Assembly: GCA_963691705.1 (NCBI GenBank)
Contig: OY829545.1
Location: 44,503,475-44,567,474 of the forward strand
From: Viola odorata
Taxonomy: Eukaryota; Streptophyta; Magnoliopsida; Malpighiales; Violaceae
Direction: 5' to 3'
DNA: 64,000 bases
The translations under genes were made by a program, and so were the position numbers. Below, piece after piece: positions 34,293-42,200 of this stretch. Under the pieces are notes generated by a model, which made no database searches, was not told the DNA's origin, and worked only from the letters and a program-made list of their open reading frames with translations. The first letter of the stretch is position 1. The number at the start of each line of letters is the position of its first letter.

Positions 34293-37200
34293 ATGGCTCA
34301 AGAGGGAGTACAACAACCCGATCTGTCGGCTATGCTAGCCAACATAACGGAACAACTCCGAACATTGAATGAACGGCAAGTAACTGCCAATGAGCGGCAG
34401 CTAACTGCCGATGCGAGAATGGCTAGGGTGGAAGCGCTAGCTACCATAAATCCAGTTCCTATAGCAGCGAATAACCAACGTGATGGCCGTTTGACTGATC
34501 TGTCCGAAGAAGATGACAACGCCCGTCGACCACGTGCTGTGAATCATCGGCGTAATCTTGCTTTGGTCCCTCCTAGGCGACTTGCCCAACGTGGTCCACA
34601 ATTACCACATTCTGATTTGGAAGAAGAACCTGACGGGGGAGAAGGCTGGATAAGTGCAAGGGATGGACAGAGGAGAGAGAGACGAGATCGTCGTGATGAT
34701 AGGGGAGAACAGGAAGGTGACCGTTTGGATGCTAATCTCAGCAGCATCAAGATGAAAATACCGCCGTTCGAGGGTACTGACGATCCTGATGCATTCTTGA
34801 CATGGGAGCGAAAGGTCGATGCCATCTTCGTATGTCACAATTATTCGGAGAGTAAAAAGGTTCAGCTCGCAGCAGTCGAATTCGGTGGGTATGCTAGTCA
34901 TTGGTGGGAGCAGTTCAATCTGAAAAGGGCAGCTGTCTTAGCTGGTCCAATTGCTAATTGGGAAGAGATGAAGCAGGCGATGAGGCAACGGTTTGTTCCT
35001 GCCCATTTTCACCGAGAGCTTCATCAACGGCTTCAAACATTGAAGCAAGGCAGTAAGGGGGTTGGGTCTTATTTTAATGAGATGGAAATCGCCCTGGCTC
35101 AAGCACGGATTACTGAGGCACCTGAAGTGACAATGGCTCGATTTAGTGCTGGGTTGAATCAAGATATTGCCGATGCATTGGAGCTGACTCAATATAACAC
35201 TCTTGAGGAGATGCTTCATATGGCTCAAAAGATTGAGAAACATAGGAAAGCTAGGAGTTCCTATAAGTCTACTGGGTCGACACCTTGGAAGAAGACGTCT
35301 TGGAATAAGGATGACAAAACGGCCCCTGCCGTTTTGAAGGGATCTGCCAGTGCTGTTATTCCTTCTAAAACGGCAACTACCAAACCTTATACTCCACCAG
35401 TGGATCGGCCAGCTACTAAGGAGATTGTTTGTTTTAAGTGTAACGGCCGAGGGCATAAGAAATCGGAATGCCCTAACAAAAGAGTCTTCATCATCAGGCC
35501 GAATGGAGAGGAGGAATCGGATGATGAGTGGGAGGAATCGGAATCAGAAAATGCCGATGCCGATTCAGATGTTGACCGACAGGAAGGAGAGCAGGTGAAC
35601 TTGCTTGTTGTGCGTCGGAACCTCAACGTACAAACCACAGAAGAAGTTTGTGATGAGGAGCAACAGACCAATCTGTTTCATACCCGAGGCGTGATAGACA
35701 AGAAAGGTTGTTCCATTATCATTGATAACGGCAGTTGCACCAACTGTGCGAGTTGGTTGATGGTTGATAAACTGGGTTTACCAACGGTAAAGCATCCGAA
35801 ACCATACCTTCTACATTGGATGACGGATGACAACGGTATTAAGGTAACCAAACAGGTACTTGCAAAGTTCAGAATCGGCAAGTACTATGATGAAGTTCTC
35901 TGTGATGTTGTGCCGATGCAAGCGAGCCATATCATCCTTGGGCGACCGTGGCAGTTTGACCGAGCGGCAAATCATGAGGGAAGGAGAAATCTTTACAAGA
36001 TAGAAAATGATGGTCAAAAATTCACCTTGGCACCGTTAACACAAGCTAAAGTGTTTAAGGATCAGCAATGGCTTGCTAAGTCACATGCTGAATATGAAAT
36101 AGCGAAACAGCTTGAGAGAGAAAAAGAAGGTTTGAATGTGAAAAAAATTGAGAGCCAAACTGAGAGTGTGAGCTTTCAACATTCGCATGCAGAGGGTGAG
36201 TGTGAGCGAGAAAAACATTCGCATGAAAACAGCAAGCATGCAGAGGGAGAGAGTAAACATTCGCACGAAAAGAGTAAGCGTGCTGAGAGTGGCATTGAGA
36301 GAAAAGGAGAGGCAAATAAAAAGAAATTGAGTGTATATGCCAAAGGGAGTGACGTGAGGAAAGCACTGATTTCTTACAAACACGGTTTTGGCGAAAGCCG
36401 TCCCTTCCTTCTAATCCGTTTTCGCTCTTACTGTTTGCTATCTGATGAAACGGATCGTGAACATGCCGTTCCGATTGGAATTTCTTCTCTCTTGCAGGAA
36501 TTTGCCGATGTTCTACCCGAAGAGATGCCGCCTGGCTTACCTCCGATTCGAGGCATCGAACATCAGATCGACTTTGTTCCTGGATCGGCAATTCCCCATC
36601 GGCCGGCTTATCGATCCAATCCAGAGGAGACAAAGGAACTGCAACGGCAAGTGGACAATTTGCTTGCGCGTGGGTACGTTCGGGAGAGTCTGTCTCCATG
36701 TGCCGTTCCAGTCATTCTAGTCCCAAAGAAGGATGGATCTTGGAGAATGTGCGTTGATTGCCGAGCAGTCAACAAAATCACTGTAAAGTATCGCCACCCT
36801 ATTCCTCGATTAGATGACATGTTAGATGAATTGAGTGGTAGTCAAATTTTTTCTAAAATTGATTTAATGAGTGGTTACCACCAAATTCGCATGAGAGAAG
36901 GGGATGAATGGAAAACTGCTTTCAAAACTAAGTATGGTTTGTATGAGTGGATGGTTATGCCGTTTGGTTTAACTAATGCCCCTAGCACCTTTATGAGGTT
37001 AATGAACCATGTACTTCGGCACTTAATTGGTAAATTTGTTGTAGTTTATTTTGATGACATTTTAATCTATAGCAAATCATTGGATGAGCATGTTTTACAT
37101 CTTAAGGAAGTTTTTCTAACACTTCGTGAACAGGTATTATATGCTAAACCTAGTAAGTGTTCATTCGCAATGGAACAAGTTGGTTTTCTTGGTTTTATTG

Positions 37201-39359
37201 TGAGTGCAGATGACGTTAAAGTGGATGAAGAGAAAATCCGCGCGATTCAGGAGTGGCCGACGCCGAAGTCCGTTAGTGATGTGCGATCATTCCATGGCTT
37301 GGCGAGCTTCTATCGGCGATTTGTCAAAGACTTTAGCACCATCACTGTTCCTCTGAATGAATTAACCAAGAAGAATGTTATTTTCAGGTGGGATCAGCAA
37401 CAAGAAGAGGCGTTTGCTACCCTCAAGGATCGGCTCAGTGCCGCTCCCGTCCTAGCACTGCCCGACTTCAGCAAGGCATTTGAGATAGAGTGTGACGCCA
37501 GCGGGTTAGGAATCGGCGCCGTTCTGATGCAAGAGAAACGACCGATTGCCTATTTCAGTGAAAAGCTCAAGGATGCTCAACTCCGATATCCTACCTATGA
37601 CAAGGAGTTCTATGCTCTTGTCAGAGCGTTGGAAACATGGCAACACTACTTGATGCCAAGAGATTTTATCATCCACACAGACCATTTGAGCTTGAAATAC
37701 CTAAAGGGTCAAGGGAAGCTGAATCGGCGACATGCCGTTTGGATGGAATTCATTGAAGCCTTCCCTTACCACATTCAGTACAAGCAAGGTAAAGAGAATG
37801 TTGTTGCCGATGCACTATATCGAAGGTACGTGCTCATTACTTCTCTAAATGCCAAATTACTTGGATTTTCGCATATTATAGAACTCTATGCTGCCGATTC
37901 TGATTTTGGTGATATTTATATGCATGGCGTTTCTATTTCTGGTTCTAAATTCTTTAAACAAGAGGGATATTTATTTAAAGGTAAACACTTGTGTATTCCT
38001 CATTGTTCTCTTCGTGAATTACTGGTGCATGAAGCCCATAGTGGTGGTTTAATGGGTCACTTTGGCGTGACTAAAACTTTGGATGTGTTACATGATCACT
38101 TTTATTGGCCTCACATGAAGCGTGATGTCGTGCGCATTATTGCTAGATGTTTGACTTGTCGTAGAGCCAAATCTAAATCTGCTGGTCATGGAGAATACAT
38201 GCCGTTACCTGTTCCTTCTCATCCCTGGACCAATTTGTCCATGGACTTTGTCGTCGGACTACCCAGGTCTAGGAACGGTAAGGATAGTGTTTTTGTTGTG
38301 GTGGACAGGTTTTCAAAAATGTCCCATTTTATTGCATGTTCGACTACTTCTGATGCTACTCAGATTGCCGATTTGTTCTTTCGTGAAGTAGTCCATTTGC
38401 ATGGTATCCCTTTGACGATTGTGAGTGATAGAGATACTAAGTTTCTTAGTCATTTTTGGCGTGTCTTATGGAAGAAGCTTGGTACTAAGTTATTGTATTC
38501 TACATCTTATCACCCACAAACGGATGGTCAAACAGAGGTGGTAAATCGGACTCTTGGCTCCCTTTTACGCACCCTAGTTCGTAAGCATGTTTCTACTTGG
38601 GTTGATCATTTACCGTTTATTGAATTTGCTTACAACCGTGCTGTTCATTCTACTACTCATTACTCGCCGTTTGAACTAGTGTATGGATTTAATCCTAGAA
38701 CTATTTTGGATTTAACTCCTTTCCCTTTGAGTGATGTTGTAAGTTTAGATGGTGCCCAGAAGGTTGATTTTGTCAAGCAATTGCATGCTAAGGCAAAGCA
38801 GAACATTGAGCGCATGAATGAGAACCTGATGCTGAAACGGAACGATGGCCGACGGCTAGTGACGTTCCAGGTTGGCGAATGGGTTTGGTTGCATATGCGC
38901 AAGGAGCGTTTTCCTGCCCAACGCCGCGGCAAGCTATCTCCTAGAGGCGATGGACCGTTCCAGATTGTCGAGAAGATCAACAACAATGCCTATAAACTGG
39001 CGTTGCCGAGTGAGTATGGTGCCGTTAGCTCTACCTTTAATATTTCTGACTTAGAATTGTTTGATGCAGATGACGAGTATGGACTTTCAGCTGATGCCGA
39101 TTCAGATTCGAGGGCGAATCCTTCCGAAGGGGGAGGGAATGATGCGAATCCACGCATCCAACTACCGTTACCACCAGCTGGTCCAATGACTCGAGCCAGA
39201 GCTAGAAAGCTTCAAGACCATTTGTCATCTCTCATTCACAAGGAGCTGGAATGTGAGAGGACAAGTGAGGAAGCTGCACTTAGAGAGAAGACACCAGGAG
39301 TTGTGAATCTCCTTACATTCACAATGCCCGAAGATGATTCTGCCAGAAACGGCACTTGA
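34293..39359 (+). CDS. CRM-like gag-pol polyprotein, 1688 residues, full length
   Basis: This single frame encodes all proteins needed for copy-and-paste transposition. Order: gag capsid core (about 150-315; GGYASHWWEQFN, RQRFVPAHFHRELHQRLQTL), zinc knuckle CFKCNGRGHKKSEC (near 380), protease IIDNGSCTN (near 478; IDNG in place of the common D[ST]G), a His/Glu/Lys-rich linker (about 625-690), reverse transcriptase (about 770-960; YFDDILIYS near 919), RNase H (from about 1060; IECDASGLGIGAVL), integrase zinc region HEAHSGGLMGHFGV..CLTCRRAKS (about 1247-1292), and integrase core with SMDFVVGLP, VSDRDTKF and PQTDGQTEVVNRT. The C-terminus GDGPFQIVEKINNNAYKLAL..FNISDLELFD lacks a chromodomain and ends with GPMTRARARKLQ, encoded by the 3' LTR. 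No break is seen. One usually conserved serine after VVADAL is tyrosine. Confidence 0.95.
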   Translation: MAQEGVQQPDLSAMLANITEQLRTLNERQVTANERQLTADARMARVEALATINPVPIAANNQRDGRLTDLSEEDDNARRPRAVNHRRNLALVPPRRLAQRGPQLPHSDLEEEPDGGEGWISARDGQRRERRDRRDDRGEQEGDRLDANLSSIKMKIPPFEGTDDPDAFLTWERKVDAIFVCHNYSESKKVQLAAVEFGGYASHWWEQFNLKRAAVLAGPIANWEEMKQAMRQRFVPAHFHRELHQRLQTLKQGSKGVGSYFNEMEIALAQARITEAPEVTMARFSAGLNQDIADALELTQYNTLEEMLHMAQKIEKHRKARSSYKSTGSTPWKKTSWNKDDKTAPAVLKGSASAVIPSKTATTKPYTPPVDRPATKEIVCFKCNGRGHKKSECPNKRVFIIRPNGEEESDDEWEESESENADADSDVDRQEGEQVNLLVVRRNLNVQTTEEVCDEEQQTNLFHTRGVIDKKGCSIIIDNGSCTNCASWLMVDKLGLPTVKHPKPYLLHWMTDDNGIKVTKQVLAKFRIGKYYDEVLCDVVPMQASHIILGRPWQFDRAANHEGRRNLYKIENDGQKFTLAPLTQAKVFKDQQWLAKSHAEYEIAKQLEREKEGLNVKKIESQTESVSFQHSHAEGECEREKHSHENSKHAEGESKHSHEKSKRAESGIERKGEANKKKLSVYAKGSDVRKALISYKHGFGESRPFLLIRFRSYCLLSDETDREHAVPIGISSLLQEFADVLPEEMPPGLPPIRGIEHQIDFVPGSAIPHRPAYRSNPEETKELQRQVDNLLARGYVRESLSPCAVPVILVPKKDGSWRMCVDCRAVNKITVKYRHPIPRLDDMLDELSGSQIFSKIDLMSGYHQIRMREGDEWKTAFKTKYGLYEWMVMPFGLTNAPSTFMRLMNHVLRHLIGKFVVVYFDDILIYSKSLDEHVLHLKEVFLTLREQVLYAKPSKCSFAMEQVGFLGFIVSADDVKVDEEKIRAIQEWPTPKSVSDVRSFHGLASFYRRFVKDFSTITVPLNELTKKNVIFRWDQQQEEAFATLKDRLSAAPVLALPDFSKAFEIECDASGLGIGAVLMQEKRPIAYFSEKLKDAQLRYPTYDKEFYALVRALETWQHYLMPRDFIIHTDHLSLKYLKGQGKLNRRHAVWMEFIEAFPYHIQYKQGKENVVADALYRRYVLITSLNAKLLGFSHIIELYAADSDFGDIYMHGVSISGSKFFKQEGYLFKGKHLCIPHCSLRELLVHEAHSGGLMGHFGVTKTLDVLHDHFYWPHMKRDVVRIIARCLTCRRAKSKSAGHGEYMPLPVPSHPWTNLSMDFVVGLPRSRNGKDSVFVVVDRFSKMSHFIACSTTSDATQIADLFFREVVHLHGIPLTIVSDRDTKFLSHFWRVLWKKLGTKLLYSTSYHPQTDGQTEVVNRTLGSLLRTLVRKHVSTWVDHLPFIEFAYNRAVHSTTHYSPFELVYGFNPRTILDLTPFPLSDVVSLDGAQKVDFVKQLHAKAKQNIERMNENLMLKRNDGRRLVTFQVGEWVWLHMRKERFPAQRRGKLSPRGDGPFQIVEKINNNAYKLALPSEYGAVSSTFNISDLELFDADDEYGLSADADSDSRANPSEGGGNDANPRIQLPLPPAGPMTRARARKLQDHLSSLIHKELECERTSEEAALREKTPGVVNLLTFTMPEDDSARNGT
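35315..35336 (+). repeat. Hairpin motif inside CRM-like gag
   Basis: CAAAACGGC-CCCT-GCCGTTTTG has 9-bp perfect arms. The arm sequence matches the AAACGG/CCGTTT motif clustered in this element's LTR. It lies in coding sequence (residues about 341-348). Confidence 0.7.
37722..37740 (+). repeat. Hairpin motif inside CRM-like RNase H coding region
   Basis: AATCGGC-GACAT-GCCGTTT, 19 nt with one arm mismatch, is another coding-region member of the LTR motif family. Confidence 0.55.
39127..39139 (+). promoter_or_regulatory. Polypurine tract of the CRM-like element
   Basis: AAGGGGGAGGGAA abuts the 3' LTR start and is also in the open frame, where it helps encode SEGGGN. Confidence 0.85.
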
Positions 39360-40079
39360 CCGTTTGTCACCAAAACGGCTCTTGTCCGATTCGTTCAAAA
39401 CGGCTCTTGTCCGTTTCGCTTAATCGGCACCTGACCGTTTCACTCAGCCATTGCCGTTTCACTCATCTATCTCGCGTGACCGATTGCTCAAAACGGCTCC
39501 TGCCCGTTTCGCGTGTCCAGAAGCGCGCGTTGACTGAAGTTTAAGTTGTTGACTTTAATTATTTTAGCTTAATTAGTTAATTAGACAGTTTTAATTAGTT
39601 AAGTTATCTTCCTATTTTAGAAGTCCTACTTCTATTCCTAATTGGTTTACTATTAGGGTTTGTTTGTAACCTATATAAGGAACCACTTGGCTACTTTATT
39701 AAGTTGGCTGTTATTTGATAAATTGAGATATTCTCTTCAATCTCCGCCCCTTGTTCAAGTTGGTTGAACCTTGTTCTTCTTGAGTCTGCAATACTTGAGT
39801 CGTATACAAGTAAATCTTGGAATTGCATCCTACTTGTTGTTTATCTTCTTGTTCGGACTTTGGTTGGCTGTTGCTTAGCGTTCAGCAGGTCTTAGTTGTG
39901 CAAGTTTATCATTCACAAGGACCCTCTCTTGTTCGGATTTTGGTTGGCTGTTGTTTAGCGTTCAGCAGGTCTTAATTGTGCAAGTGAGTTCTATCTATTC
40001 TATCTATTCCGCAGGAAATCCATCTTTGAACAAAGATCAAAATTGGTGCTACGCATCCTAAGGAACCAGGATCGTATCA
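39140..40079 (+). repeat. CRM-like 3' LTR
   Basis: 940 bp, TG..CA ends, matching 32444-33383. Its first 220 bp encode the last residues of the polyprotein (stop at 39357-39359). Confidence 0.95.
39301..39509 (+). repeat. Cluster of short hairpin motifs in CRM-like LTR
   Basis: Five 19-nt inverted motifs AAWCGG-N7-CCGWTT lie at 39347-39365, 39373-39391, 39398-39416, 39422-39440 and 39491-39509, all with 7-base spacers. The first spans the polyprotein stop codon. A separate hairpin TTGTGAAT-N8-ATTCACAA lies at 39301-39324. The 5' LTR has the same cluster at 32651-32813, with one base changed in the first motif. Confidence 0.85.
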
Positions 40080-40084
40080 TAATG

Positions 40085-41222
40085 TGTGCAATGTGGTTGG
40101 AGCTTCATGCAAAAGGCAAGATGCCCTTCGAGAGAAGCAAAAAGATCATGTGGTCGAAGGATTACAAAATGGTGAAATATGTAGTGGAAAAGGTTTGAAT
40201 CAAGAGAAGACCATTAAAAGAGCAGGAGATACTCGATGGGGTTCACATTATGGTACATTGCTCAGCTTAATCGATTTATTCTCTTCAGTAATTGATGTGC
40301 TTGAAATGATAGAGAAAGATGGCTTGAGCGCAGATCAAAGAGGAGAAACATGTGCATTTTGAATACGGTACAATGTTTTGACTTTATATTTTGTTTGCAT
40401 TTGATGAAGAATATATTAGGAATTACTAATGAATTCTCTCAAACACTTCAAAGAAAAGATCAAGACATAGTAAATGCTTTAGATTTACTCAAAGTATCCA
40501 AGTTGAGACTGCAGTCAATGAAGGATGAAGGTTGGATGTTATTACTGAATGAAGTATCTTTACTTTGTGGCAAACATAATATAAATGTTCCAACTATGAG
40601 TGATGTGTTTGTTGCCCAAGGTAGACCAAGGCGGAAAGGTGAGCAAATTTCCAATCTACATCATTATCAAGTTGATTTATTTTATCAAGTCATTGATATG
40701 CAACTTCATGAGCTTAATAATCGATTTGATGAGAGGAATAGTGAATTACTCCTTTGTGTGGCATGCTTAAATCCAAGAGACTCCTTTGTTGCTTTCAATA
40801 AGGAGAAATTGCTTCAATTGACTCAATTTTATCCTAATGAGTTTTCTAGAGTTGATATTCTTGCTCTTGATAATCAACTTGAGAATTATATTTTGGATAT
40901 GCGGTCGGATGTTGGATTTTCAAATTTGAAAGGGATTAATGATCTTTCCGAAAAGTTAGTTGAAAGAAGAAAGCATATTGTCTATCCATTGGTGTATTTA
41001 CTCTTGAAGCTAGCTTTGATTTTACCGGTTGCAACTGCGACAGTGGAAAGGACTTTTTCTTATATGAGCATTGTGAAGAATCGACTGCGGAACCGTATGG
41101 GAGATGATATGTTAAATGATTGTTTGATTACATTTGTTGAAAAAGATGTTTTTGATAGTGTAGAGAATGAGAGAATCATTCAACGATTTCAAAAAATGAA
41201 AACTCGTAGAGAACAATTGTAA
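40085..41222 (+). pseudogene. hAT transposase, C-terminal part, frameshifted
   Basis: The transposase resumes right after the retrotransposon's target duplication: VCNVVGASCKRQDALREKQ, then RWGSHYGTLLSLI (the RW motif). A shift of one base near a T run at about 40358-40361 puts the first frame into a stop (40360-40362). The remaining protein is open from 40350 to 41222: FDFIFCLHLMKNILGITNE, SLLCGKHNINVPTMSDVFVA, and the C-terminal hAT dimerisation domain with LALILPVATATVERTFSYMS and IVKNRLRNRMGDDMLNDCL. The break means that removal of the retrotransposon alone would not restore activity. Confidence 0.9.
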
Positions 41223-41452
41223 GAAGTACGTATATTATATGAATTCTAATGTATAATTTATTTTTTTCTATATTGTCTTTTTATTTATCTTTTTGTTAAG
41301 TTATCTAAATATTTGTTATTTAGTGATGGATACAAATACTCTTAAGCATTTGTTCAATTTTCCGTTCAGCTCGTTTGGTTTCCCTTTAAAATACCCCAAA
41401 AAAAAATTTCGGGGGCGCTACCCCCGAACCCCCACCCCCACTGGAAATCATT
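41223..41452 (+). other. hAT 3' noncoding end
   Basis: Short 3' region ahead of the right terminal repeat. It holds a poly-A-like run and a CG-rich hairpin GGGGGCGCTACCCCCG near 41411-41426. Confidence 0.6.
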
Positions 41453-41476
41453 CCTGGATCCGTCCCTGGCCAAAGC

Positions 41477-41874
41477 CTAACATAATCTGAGTTATTTATA
41501 GTGTAAATTGATTGCATTGTTTTGTGTTCGTAAATCTGTTTATATCATGTGGTGTGTTCTGCTTTGTCTGCTCAACTTGTTTCACAAAGGTCATGGGAGT
41601 ACAGAAAAGATAGAGTATTTCCCTCTCAAAGATGTTGGGGCATCAACTTACTTTGGAGGTTTGCGATGGGAACATATATAGCTTTGTATGATTATTTGGC
41701 GTAATTGCAGCCTAGTTTATTTAACATCTCATCTCGTGTGTTGTATGATACTATCTGATTCTGACCTGCAACCTTAAGCTGAAAAAATCCTTAAGTTTCT
41801 ACTGTGTTTTTATTCCTTAGTTTGCATGCGTCGTCTTGATATGCATGTAAATCATCTTAAAACATTGATATTAA
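41477..41874 (+). other. Host sequence resumed after hAT, possible exon
   Basis: One open stretch at about 41586-41682 reads STEKIEYFPLKDVGASTYFG followed by GLRWEHI and a stop. I do not recognise it. It may be an exon of the interrupted locus that begins at 29715 or an unrelated fragment. Confidence 0.3.
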
Positions 41875-42063
41875 GGTACGGGAACCAAGCTGCAGCTGAT
41901 GGGTTAAATGCGCTTTATAGGGTTTCTAGAGCACAAGGATTTGGTCCTGAGGTAACATCTTCTTAATAGGCTACCTGCATTGGTTCTGCCTTGCGGATTT
42001 ATTGAAGAAGGGCCTGCAGGGCTTCCAGTTGGACTTCAAATGATTGGTGCGGCATTTGATGAG
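41875..42063 (+). pseudogene. GATA: Glutamyl-tRNA(Gln) amidotransferase subunit A fragment
   Basis: GatA helps convert Glu-tRNA(Gln) to Gln-tRNA(Gln) in plastids and mitochondria. Two pieces are visible: YGNQAAADGLNALYRVSRAQ with GFGPE, then LPALVLPCGFIEEGPAGLPV with GLQMIGAAFDE, both strong matches to the GatA C-terminal half. They are separated by only 18 bases (GTAACATCTTCTTAATAG), which begin GT and end AG, while about 80 residues of GatA that belong between them are missing. No other GatA exon is seen. This is a deleted or captured gene fragment, not a working gene. Confidence 0.8.
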
Positions 42064-42200
42064 GTAATTGGCAACTCATTGTTTGTAGGTTATTTTCTTA
42101 GAGATTCTCTATTAGTCCGCAAGTCTGCAAAGTTTTAATAAAAAGAATTGGTTGTAAGAGTTGTCATGAATAGAGTATACTGTGGTCATTTCCATGAGGG

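Larger units (their letters stand above)
32444..40079 (+). mobile_element. CRM-like Ty3/gypsy chromovirus, apparently intact
   Basis: A complete 7636-bp element: 940-bp LTRs (32444-33383, 39140-40079), primer site, leader, single gag-pol frame, polypurine tract, and a 5-bp target duplication TAATG (32439-32443 and 40080-40084). By eye the LTRs differ at about 3 of 940 positions, so the insertion is recent. The frame runs into the 3' LTR and lacks a canonical chromodomain, both typical of the CRM clade. It landed in the transposase frame of a hAT element. Confidence 0.93.
30251..41468 (+). mobile_element. hAT DNA transposon, autonomous type, split by a retrotransposon
   Basis: The ends are near-perfect 16-bp terminal inverted repeats: CAAGGACGGATCCAGG at 30251-30266 and, inverted, CAGGGACGGATCCAGG at 41453-41468 (one mismatch). 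An exact 8-bp target duplication GCCAAAGC flanks it (30243-30250 and 41469-41476), the hAT hallmark. Without the 7636-bp retrotransposon and the 5-bp duplication it would be about 3.6 kb. It encodes a TTF-zinc-finger/DUF4371/hAT-dimerisation transposase, now interrupted and frameshifted. Confidence 0.93.

Noticed and set aside
36076..36699. 207-codon antisense frame within the CRM-like polyprotein
   Set aside because: It is a shadow of the sense coding frame, which has all expected domains.
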